Positions 46,475-58,513 of a stretch of DNA of 64,000 nt are shown piece by piece (positions within the stretch are counted from its first letter, which is position 1; every line of letters starts with the position of its first letter). The notes beneath the pieces are model-generated. The model worked only from the letters and a program-made list of their open reading frames with translations, did no database searches and was not told where the DNA came from. Source of the DNA: Chionoecetes opilio. Taxonomy: Eukaryota > Arthropoda > Malacostraca > Decapoda > Majidae. The stretch spans positions 335,001 through 399,000 of the forward strand of contig JACEEZ010018925.1 in the NCBI GenBank assembly GCA_016584305.1. Reading direction: 5' to 3'. Made by a program: the position numbers and the translations under genes.

Positions 46475-46504
46475 TTTCGTCTGAATGCTTGCATTCAGAC
46501 GAAA
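46475..46504. repeat. 14-bp-stem hairpin
   Basis: TTTCGTCTGAATGC (46475-46488), loop TT, then the exact reverse complement (46491-46504). It stands immediately left of the hAT-like insertion. Confidence 0.95.
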
Positions 46505-46518
46505 TCCATGATGTAGAC

Positions 46519-47732
46519 CAGTGCTCTTCAACCTTTTTTGATGTCGTCCACCCCTAGTAGTGATTTGGTAAGAGCTGTCCACCACAATTTTTTTCTCTTT
46601 AAAATCTCACGGCTCTGATATTTTAAATCTAACTATTTCATTCTACAAAATATATAGGTAGGAAGAGGCAGCTTCAGTCTCATTTTAAATTTACAGTTTA
46701 CATATTCTTCTGTATCAGTGCAGTCTAACACACATGCAGTCTAAAACTATAAATATACAAGGAAAAATTAAACATACCTTAGGAATTACACAGCAAATGC
46801 ATTTTTCTTCATGAAACTAAAATATAATTGCACATAATATGCGTTATATTTGGTGATCTAGAAAACAAAGCCTTTTCCTTCAAGAAACAAGAATCAGTGG
46901 CTTGGCTGCTGTTGCAATTGTCTGCTATCAGCTTAAATCGAGGCATCAGACAATTTTCAAGTGCAACGCGCATAAGAGGATCCAAATTCAGAATGGCATT
47001 CCTTTTCTATGCTATTAAATATTATCATATAAATCATTACCATATAAATTATTTAATATTATCTATTGCTATTAAAGCTAAGCTTGAGAAACCTTGCTGA
47101 CACATACATGATGTTGGCATCTGCACAAACATGGCTGCCTTCTCAGCTTACTCCTTGTATTCCTGACTATCAAGCAGGACAACCCAGCAATACAATGCAT
47201 AGGATGGCCAAATGTTTTGAAAGCTGCTTTTTAAGAATAAGCCACTGGAAGCTTCAATGGGGCATCAGCATGATCAGTTCCATCATCTGAGAATGGATGA
47301 AGCTTCCACATGTTGGAGGTCTGAGGTGTCTTTGAAATAGAAGTCAAGGTTTTCCTGCATCAAAGTCAGGTGTCTGGTAATCCAGGGGGACATTCGTACC
47401 TCCAGTGTCTGCTCTGCTGTCTGCATACCATGTGCCCAGCCACTGCCAGCCAGCCATATAGGTGTCAAAGACTTCAAAATCAGAACAACACCTCTTTTAT
47501 ATATTGCTTTTAATTGTGTTCACCTTCAGTTTGAATCCATTTATTTTCTCTATACTTGTAAAAATATCCCCACCTTTGCCTAGTTTTATACCATAGATCT
47601 ATTTTCCCTTATCTATACTGACAAGTGGGCATGATCTCGTCCACCCACCTGTCCACCCCAAGACAGCCGTCCACCCCTCACTCAGTCTCGTCCACCTTTA
47701 GGTGGACCGTCCACCCAGGTTGAATAGCACTG
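46519..47732. mobile_element. Non-autonomous hAT-like transposon with 8-bp target duplication
   Basis: The ends CAGTGCTCTTCAACCT and, inverted, CAGTGCTATTCAACCT differ at one base. The flanking 8-mer ATGTAGAC occurs at 46511-46518 and again at 47733-47740. An 8-bp duplication with CAGTG-type termini is the hAT signature. Removing the element restores contiguous flank. It is 1214 bp with no transposase frame. Sub-terminal GTCCACC repeats (about 46546-46585 and 47635-47715) are mirrored at both ends. Confidence 0.9.
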
Positions 47733-47794
47733 ATGTAGACGAAGTCTACCACGTTTATCACCACTTTTTTTTTATATTTGATCATAGCCTAGTC

Positions 47795-48725
47795 ACATGA
47801 GTGAGGCAAGGGTGCGTCCTTGCCCCATCACTTTTCAACACTTGTATGGACTGGGTATTGGGCAAATTTGTATAGATCAAAGTGATTGTGGAGCATCCCT
47901 CGGCAACACCAAGATCACTGATCTTGTTTTTGCCGATGATGCAGTAATCTTTGCCGAGTCGCTGGAGGTCCTGGTGATGGCCTCTCGAGGCGCTGCACGA
48001 GGAGGCAAATAAAGCCTTTGGGCCTTTAGGTCTCCTGGCTCAAGACCAAGGTCCAGGTGTTTGGAGGCTTACTAGATGAAACAGTACAGTCTGTTCATGC
48101 GTGTGGCGAGGACATTGAGATCTTGGAAAGTTTTACATACCTTGGTAGCGCCAGGTCCATAAGACGGCGGGTTACGGGTCACCGTCAAGAAAGTATTACG
48201 GCGGATTGGAATAGCCCACGGTGTTATGGACTCCCTCAGCACGAGTATTTGGCGGTTGGCCCTGTGCAGGAGGAACAAGATCTTCAAGTCGCTTGTTGAA
48301 ACCCTGTCCTACTCTATGGTTGTGAGACATGGACCAAAAATAGCGAATTGAAGGAGGCGAATGATCGACTTCTGGTAATAAGTGTTTCGCAGAATCAGGG
48401 ATACGCTGGGATGATTACGTGTCAAATCAGTGATTGTACTGTGAGACTGAATCGAGGCCTATTACCTGCATAGTCCGTCAGCGCCAACTTGGGCTATATG
48501 GGCATGTGGCACGCTACCCCGAAACCGATCCTTCCCATCGGGTAGTATCTGTGAGACAATTCGGCATGGAAGAGGCTAAGGGGGCGACCACAAGACTCGT
48601 AGCTGGGGCAAGTTGATGTTTCCTGCCGAGAGTTGTTTGGTATGGGAAGGGACCCTGCATGGGGACTCGCGCGTGGCGAGTGGCGTCGTAGGGTGGGTGA
48701 GGCGATGCACCCCCCGGCTTCTTCC
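47795..48725 (+). mobile_element. RTE-like LINE, copy 2 (5' truncated, frameshifted)
   Basis: It matches the C-terminal half of the copy at 36919-37840: RVRPCPITFQHLYGLGIGQ frame-shifted from the RQGCVLAPSLFNTCMDWVLG block, then CGASLGNTKITDLVFADDAV, FAESLEVLVMA, HACGEDIEILESFTYLGS and later QLGLYGHVARYPETDPSHRV. It diverges by indels about every 100-150 bp. It begins abruptly about 55 bp after the hAT-like element's right duplication. Confidence 0.85.
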
Positions 48726-49700
48726 ATTGTTACTAGGCTTTGGCCAATAAAAAGACAACGGTGGCAATGCGATAGTTTCACTCGCACCATGGATTTTCTG
48801 CAGTTTTACAACAAGATGACTAACATTTAACATGAAAAGCAGTGAAGCACTCAACCCTCAGCAAACTGTGTCTACTACTTTTACCACTACTGTTACTGCT
48901 ACAATTACTACTGCTGACACAGTAAAACATTAGGAAAATATAGTACACTAAACATAACGGTAGCTGATGTAGTCTGGAAAATCTTATGTTATATATGACC
49001 TTAAACTTGTCAACGTGGACTTTTCAATCAATCGTGACCTTCTCAGACCTCTGTTGAGAAGGTGTTGCCACTAAGTAATAACTTTTATCTTTTTTTTTTG
49101 TTATCTAGCTCTGCAATAATGCATTTTCAGAGAATATTCTACATTTATGTTTACCTTGATCTGCCACTGAGTGTGTGGCTTCATTTGTGATGCGAATAAT
49201 GACTCGATTATTTATAACTAACTCGGCTATATCCCTAATCTCAGTAGATTAGGGATGACAGACACACATACACACATAGATCAACCACCTTTGTCCAAGG
49301 GTTAATAACACAACAGCACTCACCTGAACAGTGCTTAGGTTCTTGCCTAGGCGACCCAAGACATTCCCAGATGCTCGTGCCCTATGTGGAGGTTGTTACT
49401 GTAGTGGCACCTTGGTTTCCATGGCTGTCCACTTCTTTGGCCACCTCCGAGGGGTCCCCACGATGTGGACGAATCACATCTGCACTCCATGAGGGCCTTG
49501 TGGGAAAACCAGGTCCAGGCCATGGCCTTCCTCAGTAGCTCAGGGTTGTCCAGCCAAGTAGCCTGAGGAATTACAACAACAATGTCAGGGTTTTCAGGGA
49601 TGGATGCCATGCTCACATTCATATACAGCAGCTTGAGCAACTGAAGGAGACTGCAACACCACTCCTTCATGGGGACGTGCTAGTGCCTGGGGTAATATAA
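48726..49700. other. Interval with an unassigned minus-strand frame
   Basis: The minus-strand frame 49347-49670 (107 codons: SMASIPENPDIVVVIPQATW, LDNPELLRKAMAWTWFSHKA) has protein-like composition unlike the repeat artefacts, but it matches no family I know. It could be an exon or element fragment. The rest (48850-49300) shows nothing. Confidence 0.35.
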
Positions 49701-52265
49701 CACTGGTCAACAAAAAAAAAAAAAAAGTTCTGGCATGGAATTTAAGAACAGTTTTAGACTAATTTGAGGGTGCTGAATTCAAATCTGATCTTATATTTTC
49801 TCTATCACATCACGTTTTTGCGCTATAGGTATATATTCCATTTTCATGAATTTCAAGAAAAATTTATCCTTCTATTGAGTAGTGTAGCAAAAGGGCCGGA
49901 TTATATGGTTTATTTTTAATTCAGTCTCCCAATAAACTGGAGAATATCTTCGTTTTCTTTGAACATGCATAACATTCCCATTCTTTATGATACGAAAGTA
50001 AACAAACACATTTCAACTTGCACAGCATCGTCCGCAGGTAGTTTTTTTATTATTAAATTTTTTACATTGAATTGAGTTATTTATTGTATTTCTCCTGTTG
50101 TTTCTTTTGTGAAACAATGCCTAAGGTGTAGGTGGTTGGGTGGGCAAATTCAAGGAACAACTCAGGTAGCTAACAACTCTTTTTCTTTTATTTGTCCGCA
50201 GTTGGTTTTTGCTGCTCTAAACAATGGCCTCTACATCTCACAGAAGAAAGTGCTCAAATGATCCAAATATATTTTGCTACATCTGTGGAAGCTTTATTTT
50301 GAAGACTCAGAGGCGCAACATTACTGACTTTGTTAAGAGCGTGTATTTTGCGTACTTCAAGTACCACTTTGGAGCCCAAAGAAAAGCATTGGGCTCCTCA
50401 CAAAGTGTGCAAAACCTGTGTTGAGACTTTGAGATCATGGTCTCAAGGAAAAAAAGGCTAAACTTAAGTTTGGAGTTGCCTATGGTTTGGAGAGAACCAA
50501 GCAATCATTTAGATGACTGCTATTTCTGCCTTGTCAATGTAAAAGGTTTCAATAAGAAAAACAAGAAATATTTGCAATACCCAAGTATCCCTTCAGCTAT
50601 TCGACCAGTTACCCATAGTGAAGAAATACCTGTACCCAATATTTACTGAGCTTAAAAAAAATGATGAAACAGATCTCTGCTCCCCTGCTCCCACTGATGA
50701 AGAAGACACTACAGATATTTTTCAGCCATCTGATAAAGATTGTGACAAACCAATTCGGGTTTACTAGTCTGCTTTGAATGATTTGTTAGAAGATCTTTAT
50801 CTACCAAAAGAGTCTGCTGAACGTTTGTCTTCACGACTGCAAGAGAATAAAAATGCTGAAACCCGGCACAGGTGTCTCATTTTATCGTAACGGGAAGCAG
50901 AACTGCGTAAGTACTTCCATTTCAGATGGCCAGCTTGCCTTATTGTACTGATTAGAAGGGCTACTTCTTTTTATGGGACTGCTAGCATATGATTCAAGGG
51001 ATTGGAGGCTTTTTTATTGACAGTTCCAAAAAAAGTTTGAAATGTTTTTTCTGTTACACAATGGAAAAAGTATGGCTCTGTACCAATAGGTCATTCTGTA
51101 AAACTTAAAAAAAGAATATAACAACATCAAGATTGTCCCTAGAGAGGTTGCAATATCATGTTCATGGGTGGTTAATTTGTGTCGAATTGAAAATGGTTAA
51201 CTTTCTTTTAGGTCAGCAAGGGGGGGTACACAAAATACCCTGTTTTCTGTGTTACTGGGGACAGTAGAGCTACAGCAGAGCATTGGGTGAAAAAAGAATG
51301 GCCTCAGCGACAGAGTTTTTGGCATCTGGCGATAAGAATGTCATCAATGATCCTCTAGTGGATAGGAAGAAGATTGTCTTTCCCCCTTGCAAAATAAAAC
51401 TTGGATTGATGAAGCAGTTTTGGGCAAAGCTCTTGATCACAGTGGAGAATGCTTCAGCTATATATGTTCAACTTTTCTGGTCTTAGTGAAGAGAAGAAAA
51501 AGGCTGGAATATTTGATGGACCTCAAATAAGAACACTAATGAGAGATCCAAATTTTATCACATCAATGAATGAGACAGAAGAAAGAGCTTGGAATGCATT
51601 TTTTAATGTGGTGAAGAATTTTCTAGGGAATAAGAAAGCAGACAACTATGAAGAGATTGTGGAAAAGCTACTAATGAGCCTGCGAGATCTTGGATGTAGA
51701 ATGAGTATCAAGGTTCACTATTTACACAGCCATTTGGACAAGTTTCCGGAGAAACATGGGGATGTGAGCGAGGGAACAAGGGGAGCGTTTCATCAGGACC
51801 ATTAAAACAATGGAAGAACGGTATCAAGGCCGGGGTGATCACATATGATGGCGGATTATTGCTGGAGCTTGATGAGAGACAACCCAGAAGCTGTACATCA
51901 GAGATCAGCCAGAAAAAAAATTCACATAACTGCTATTGCCATGATCTGTGCACCATAATATGTATTTTTATATTTCTATTTAAATTTTGTCCATATTTTT
52001 GATTTACTTGTACATGGACTTCGTAATCTTTGTAATTCCTTGATTAAGAATATACAAAATGTATTTACTAAAAATCACGTGTTTTTTATCTTGAAACCTT
52101 CAAAATATAGGCTGATGAGTCATTTTCATCAAAAATTGAAAAATGCTATATCGCGGAAATCCTTATGTGATAACAAAAAATTTAGTTCATATTCGTAATC
52201 AGCAGCCCAAATTCAGTTAGAATTTGTTTTAAAACCTTTTGCCAGAAATATCGTGTTGACCAGTG
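49701..52265 (+). mobile_element. Decayed DNA transposon, unclassified, 12-bp perfect terminal inverted repeats
   Basis: CACTGGTCAACA at 49701-49712 and TGTTGACCAGTG at 52254-52265 are exact inverses and delimit 2565 bp. The interior carries a broken plus-strand coding region: MASTSHRRKCSNDPNIFCYI (50224) with a CYIC pair, PMVWREPSNHLDDCYFCLVN (about 50480) with a CYFC pair, GDKNVINDPLVDRKKIVFPP (about 51330), and AGIFDGPQIRTLMRDPNF and NAFFNVVKNFLGNKKADNYE (about 51500-51660). It resembles a widespread uncharacterised arthropod protein family with paired CxxC motifs. At least four stops or frameshifts make it non-functional. Target duplication is unclear (AA on both sides at most). The paired CxxC motifs suggest a zinc-binding N-terminus; a transposase role is inference. 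Confidence 0.7.
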
Positions 52266-52470
52266 AATTAGTATCATTCGTTTACATGCTTAAGTAGGTA
52301 CTTGAAATGGATTGATATGTGTTTGAATGAACACATACATGGTAATCTCATGTCATTGAAGCCAAGAAATAAATACTCTTTGCAAAAATTCCTATGTGAA
52401 TTATGATCCAAATGGTTTAAAATATTATTGGGAACTACCGGACCGGTACATCATTCAAAACTGTCATAAG

Positions 52471-52736
52471 CCCGGTTCCCACCATCCCGCTTGTACGGCC
52501 GCCGTACAACAACAATAACGTCACAATGACGTCACAACAAAGTCTACCGCACCGCACCGTACTGCTGTACGGCTGCCGTACAAAGTTAAATTCAAGTCAT
52601 CTCTCCCGCTCGGCGGTGTCCGCTCGAGCGAAGTTGCCAACTGTGCCCAGTTACCACAAATACTACTCAAGCGGTGATGATGGTGACGTCATTGTTGTTG
52701 TATGGCGGCCGTACAAGCGGGATGGTGGGAACCGGG
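52471..52736. mobile_element. MITE with about 55-bp terminal inverted repeats
   Basis: The left end CCCGGTTCCCACCATCCCGC, continuing through the GTACGGCCGCC region to about 52526, is mirrored by the right end (52681-52736) with two to three mismatches. Each arm contains a nested GTACGGC(C/G)GCCGTAC palindrome. The 266-bp element has no ORF. Target duplication was not recognised because the right flank is a GGGAAC tandem run. Confidence 0.85.
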
Positions 52737-52889
52737 AACGGGAACGGGAACCGTCTGTGGTATCCTATTAACTTTCTTGGTAAGTACACTACATAAAATA
52801 ACCTTTAAGGAGATGGCGAGGCGAGGATGCAAAAGTCATATCGCAATAATTCTCTTGCTCTTATTTGAGGATGGGCATCCACTTGACTT

Positions 52890-54740
52890 TGGAAAATTGG
52901 AAACGAATAGAAAGAAGAGCAAAATTCTTGAAAAAAAGTCATATACCACCAGAATCTGGCGTATAAGAACAAAAAAACAAATATAAGAAGGAAAAAAAAG
53001 ATCAGGAAAAAAAGTAAATTACTCACTGTATCAAAATTGGAACCAAAAATAGAAAGAGCAAATTTCTTAAAGTAATCGCCCAGACCATTTCATCATTCCT
53101 GATTTAATGCAGTCAAAATATAGCAGTTATTGCGTATATCAACAATATGTTGTCCCTTTTTGCATCCAGTCACCCGTTTTTAAATGATCCGCATTCAAAA
53201 TCTGTAAATTCCCTGAGCTCTCAAAACACAACTGACGACCAGCAGACGACGGACCACGGCTCGGTGACGTCACACGAGTAAGCCTCCCAGCCCTGCCTGA
53301 TACAGATACACGGAGACTCAGAAAAAAATATAGTACTTGAAGAATTTTGGGTGTTTCTGATATATTTTTTGTGCGATATGGCATATACGTACTTGCATCC
53401 TGTATGGGTGCAGCAAGAAAGCTGTGCCTTTCCCGAGAGCTTAGCACCCATTTACAACCTATACGGCGACGATATATGTGTGCAGACGTGTGGAGCGGCG
53501 GGTAGTAGCGGGCGGTGTGCTCAGACTCAACAGACAATCTGAGCACACCGCCCGCTACTACCCGCCGCTCCACACGTCTGCACACATATATCGTCGCCGT
53601 ATAGGTTGTAAATGGGTGCTAAGCTCTCGGGAAAGGCACAGCTTTCTTGCTGCACCCATACAGGATGCAAGTATATGCCATATCGCACAAAAAAAATATC
53701 AAAAACACCCAAAATTCTTCAAGTAATATATTTTTTTCCGAGTCTCCATGTATTTGTATAGGGCTGGCCTGGGAGGCTTAGCTACTCGTGTGATGTCACC
53801 AGCAAGTTTCGCGCCACGGCTGGAATGAAGCTGTTTTTTTCCCCGCACTTTTTACAAAATTCATGTTTTTAGGGAAATAAGGCGTGGAAATTAATTATTT
53901 TTTGTGGATTAGGTATTTTGAATGAACATTCAACATAATTATGCAAAGAAAAAATGGGTCTGGACGATTACTTAAAAAAAAGTCATATACCATCAGAAAA
54001 CAAAATAATACAATTATAATTATATATACTATATCAATTATATATTTTATTATATATAATTTGATAATAATTTGATATATCATTATAATTTGAGTAATTA
54101 TCTTTTTTTCCTGATTTTTTTTCCTTCATATTTTTATTTTTTTGTTTTTATACAACAAATTCTGATGGTATATGACTTTTTTTTCCAAAAAATTTGCTCT
54201 TTTTTTAATTTTCGATTCCAATTTTGATATAGTGAGTAATTAACTCTTTTTTGATACTTTTTTTCCTTCATATTTTTGTTTTTTTTGTTTCTATACGCCA
54301 GATTCTGATGATGTATGATTTTTTTTCAAGAATTTTGCTCTTTTCTACTTTTGGTTCCAATTTTGATACAATGCGTAATAAACTTTTTTTCCCCTGAAAT
54401 TCTTTTTTCCTTTATATTTTTGGTTTTTTGGTTTTTATGCGCCAGATTCTGATGGTGTCTGATTTTTTTTCAAAATTTTGCTCCTCTTTCTATTTACGGT
54501 TCCAATTTTGATACAGTGAGTCATTAACTTTTTTTCCTTCATAATTTTGTTTTTTTGTTTTTATACGCCAAATTCTGATGGTATATGACTTTTTTTTCAA
54601 GAATTTTGCTCTCCTTTCTATTTTCGGTTCTAATTTTGATACAGTGAGTAGTAATACTTTTTTTTCCTGCTATTCTTTTTTCCTTCAAATTTTAGTTTTG
54701 TTGGTTCTTATACGCCAATTCTGATGGTATATGATTTCCA
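52890..54740. mobile_element. Foldback-like element: giant inverted repeat with about 140-bp tandem units
   Basis: The left arm (about 52890-53525) and right arm (53538 onward) are inverted copies around a 12-bp spacer (53526-53537). The inner about 270 bp per side is nearly identical, including CGCCGTATAGGTTGTAAATG and its inverse. Farther out the arms contain AT-rich tandem units of about 126-146 bp with GATTCTGATGGT, TTCCAATTTTGATAC and TTTTTTCCTTCAT. The left arm has about two units and the right arm about five (54090-54740). Long inverted arms built from internal tandem repeats are the hallmark of Foldback-type transposons. No ORF of its own; the mirrored 148- and 82-codon frames are palindrome artefacts. 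Exact outer ends are uncertain. Confidence 0.7.
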
Positions 54741-54749
54741 TCTCCAGGT

Positions 54750-55565
54750 CCATTGCTTCTGTACATATAGGCTATAGGTCTTATCAATTTTATCAATCAC
54801 CTCTTATTCTTTTTTTTACATTAATTTGTTGATCTCTCTCTCTCTCTCTCACTCACATTCCATTATTCGCACTTTGATCACAAGTTTCCATTTTTCTCAG
54901 CGTCATTTTTTCTCCCCTGTGTACGCGTTCCATGTGCGTGGGAGGTGCGTGTGTGTGTGTACGTTTGTGTGATTCACCCACGGCCTGATCACGCCCCCGC
55001 CTGCTGTTACCCTGCCTAGTAGAGACAAACATCTGGGTAAAGCTGGGACCTGAAACACCAAATTCTCTTGCTCAAGAGGGATAGTATACTGCCCGCGTTA
55101 CAGGAACTACCACGTATCTACCGGCCTCTAGTATAGCTTCCTTATGTTCTTACGTTACAGTTATCATTGGTGTTATAAGGAAACAAAGAGTGACATAGGG
55201 TTTGCGGTAAAATTCAGAGTCCTTTCCCGCCCTTATTAGTGGGCTTTTTTCCTTCCAGACCTTCACAGATCCCTTCAGATACCTCTAAAACGTAATTATA
55301 AAGTATGGGAGAGAAGAAAAATAGGGAAAAAAAAAAAACTAACCTAACCTAACATGCTAAATTCTAGTTCTTTCTCACCCTTAGGAACGCGTACACTCGT
55401 TCAGTCAACACGAGTCAACTTTCAAGATTCTCAATAGAGTCGTCTAGGTTGTTGTTTTCAGGCTTCTTGTATTTTATATACGTTAACCGAGTATATGGTA
55501 TGCATGTCAATGCCCACACTGGGACGATACCTTATTTAAAATGCATTATTGTCATTGATAAGGAC
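54750..55565. other. Interval with a CR1-like 3' tail fragment
   Basis: At about 55095-55160, GTTACAGGAACTACCACGTA ... TATAGCTTCCTTATGTTCTT matches part of the LINE 3' UTR seen at 17555 and 63503. A short AACCTAACCTAAC run is at 55341-55353. Nothing else was recognised. Confidence 0.55.
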
Positions 55566-55864
55566 TAAAGCCCCGTTCACATCTTCACGACTCTCGACGG
55601 CGACCAGTCACGACTTGCTGTGTTGGCGCCGGTCATCATGTGGGTCGGCGTCAGGCCCAGACCGTCGCCGTCGGGTCGTTGGAGTCGTGAAGCGGCGCGC
55701 GGGGGGTCCCGACTGTGTGGTGCATGCGCTATACACTCGGGGCGGGTCTGCGCCTCAAAGATATAACGGAAAAAGTCGGCTCCGTGCTGGGACTTGTCGC
55801 CGAAGGGTCCAAGCCTGGCGCCGACCAGTCGGGGCCGTGCTGCGACTGGAGCACGTGTTATTTT

Positions 55865-55894
55865 AGCGTGGGAAAGATCGATCTTTCCCACGCT
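55865..55894. repeat. Perfect 30-bp palindrome
   Basis: AGCGTGGGAAAGATC (55865-55879) is followed with no spacer by its exact inverse (55880-55894). It sits inside the larger TIR element, 16 bp before its GA array. Confidence 0.95.
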
Positions 55895-55906
55895 TTCTCC
55901 CTATCG

Positions 55907-56038
<132 letters not shown>

Positions 56039-56472
56039 CGGAAATTTTTGAGATATGTATTGATATTATTATAATTATTATTATCGTCATCATTATCCAC
56101 TACAAATAGAGCAGTATCTTTAGTGCAGTATCTTTAGCGCTATACTGCTTCCGCAGTATCTTTAGTGCTTTGGCGATTGTTATCACCATGTCGTAGTTAT
56201 TGTGTTCAATTAATAACATTAGGAGTCACATAAGTATTTGTTGCCTAGTCAAGGTGGGCAAGTGTGTGGACAACAGTGTGACCGACATCGGTGGCGTGGA
56301 ACTTCACTACACAAGAGAAGGTTGAAAAGTGGTATGGGGGATGGGCCAGCTGCGCTGCCCACATCTACAATCACTCGACGTCAGTCGCGGCACGGCTGGG
56401 AACAGTCTCCGCATGACGGCAACCGTGATTACCGTCGTGTTGCGACTGTCGTCGCATGACAGCAACCCAATA

Positions 56473-57249
56473 CAGGGAGGTCCCGTTATACAAGCATTCG
56501 GTATACGAGAATCCGATGATACGAGATGTGTAAATAAGGGTCTATTTTCAATATACGAGATCGAAAATCCAATGATACGACATTCAAACTGGGGTAAGTA
56601 AAATTATCAAGTTCAAAATGCGCGCCCTACCACTCCCGGGCTGGACAAAGGGGGATTTGGTTGCCCCCAGTGAGGTCACCCCTAGCAAGCCGTGACCTGA
56701 AGGGTAATTAAGCTATGGCACGGCCTGACATTTGGGGGTGGGGCGGCCCCAACCCTTTGGGGAAACCACAGTCAGGTCACCCCCAGCAAGGCTTGACCTG
56801 AAGGGTAATTAAGCATATTATGGCAAGGCCTGACCTTTGGGGGTAATTAGCAGGTTTGCGGCCCCAACCTTGGGACCACTACACTACCTTATCTTGTATC
56901 ACGCGGGCGCCCCCTACATTACAACGTCTTTTTTGCTTGTTTTTGCATGTTTTATGTTTATATTAATGTGCAGTTTGTTATTTTGGGTGCTTTTTTTCTT
57001 TTTCAGAATGCTTTTTCTACAGAATAGGTAGTACAGTGTGGTTTAATATAGCGCTGTGTTTTGTTGTGTTTGCTATAGTTTATTTTAGCTTGAAAAACAT
57101 TTTTTTTTTTTTTTTTTTTTTTAATAAATTGATGGGGTCCTGGAACCAAACCTATATTTTACCATTAGTTATGTGTTTCGTTATACGAGATTTCGCTTTA
57201 CGAGTATGCCAGGTGGAACCTAACTGCTCGTATCTTCGGGACCTCCCTG
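56473..57249. mobile_element. Tigger/pogo-like non-autonomous element, TA target site
   Basis: CAGGGAGGTCCCGTTATAC starts at 56473 with TA before it. The inverse end ...GGGACCTCCCTG finishes at 57249 with TA after it. CAGGGAGGTCC termini plus TATACGAGA sub-terminal repeats (several copies each side) and a TA duplication fit pogo/Tigger-type Tc1-mariner elements. It is 777 bp, nested within the element at 55566-57461, with no transposase frame. A poly-T run is at about 57102-57122. The interior 56640-56880 repeats a GGGTAATTAAGC(T/A)TAT-type phrase. Confidence 0.75.
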
Positions 57250-57461
57250 TATTGGCGGTTAAATTAGTTTTAGTCCGCGACTGTCCGCGACTATCGCCGA
57301 CAATCGCAGACTAGTCGCCTAACTACGGCAACCCGAGCCAACCACACCAATTTTGGAGCTTCAGCCCCTCCCAAATTTGGCTGCAGTCGGCCCCGAATGG
57401 ATGACTCGGCAAGTCGAGACCGGTCGCCGACGCGAGTCATGGAGATGTGAACGGGGCTTTA

Positions 57462-58510
57462 TATGCTGCGCATTTCAACAAATGATAATTCATTGTGGCA
57501 ACAGTGGTAGCACTGCCGTCTGCCGCTGTTGTCACACATTTCAGTCATTTAGCTATTGATTTGTAGTGCCCGTGGCGTGGGAGGTGTGTACTGTGTTGCA
57601 TTGATTTTCGTATTTATTATTATTTTGATCTATTAATATCTGATAGATCTCCCCAAGATGATGAGGAATTGTCAACGAATTGAGGATCAAAGCAGTATTT
57701 CAACAATTTAATTTGTGTTATGCTGAGCCTTACAGTACTTTAGAAAAATTTTTGAAGGATATAGATATGAAATTTGTAAAATAAAATAAACTTTCAGGCT
57801 CTTATTATTATAACTGTGAGGTCTGGGAACGTGGAGAATGGGGAAATAGGAGGGAAGAAAAGGGAAAAATAAGGGAATAGGGGAAGAGGAGAATAAGAAG
57901 AGAATACTGCTAACGGTAGTTGATAGAGAGAGAGACGACGATGTTGTGATGACACAAGCTATCCTTATCTACCAGGCAAGGGGAGATATTGCTGACATGG
58001 GTATAACCTTTGGCCTGTACCTCCCACCCCACGTCTCGCCTGCCTCCTTGGAACAGAGGACAAGGAGAGATTCCTTCTGGCTTTGTGCATGGGGAGACAT
58101 GCTTCGCTACGCGCTGCGATAAGTGACTACGAGAATAGGATTTTCTAAGTGCAGCGAGCGAGATACGTGGTATTCCTTCCAGGTACACGTGCTTCAAGGA
58201 TGTGGCTGATTTCCCCACTCTGCGCGCCCACCTAACACACGCCACGCCCTCGACGCCCCAACGTCCGCTGTTCCGCTTTGTCCCACGGGGCAGGTGCCGC
58301 TCCACTCTACGCTGCTACTACCCCCTACAAGAGCACCTTCCCCGGTGGCCTTGTCCTTGTGGCCTTCCCCTGGGCCCCTGAGATGACGGGGCCGCAGCGG
58401 GGCAAACAGGGAGCGCTCTGCGTTGCCCCTGGGGGCGGGTGAGTGCAACTTTACGCTGCCGCGACGTCCCAGCAACATAACCCGCCCTTGCTCATGTTAT
58501 AACCTTACTT
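57462..58510. other. Gene-free interval
   Basis: Minus-strand frames at 57910-58305 and 58194-58478 are open but have no family motif. Confidence 0.4.
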
Positions 58511-58513
58511 ACA

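Noticed and set aside
53139..53726. Mirrored frames of 148 and 82 codons sharing the same protein sequence on opposite strands
   Set aside because: They arise because the region is an inverted repeat; not two genes.
56640..56880. GGGTAATTAAGC duplications as a separate satellite
   Set aside because: Only two to three copies, internal to the pogo/Tigger-like element.
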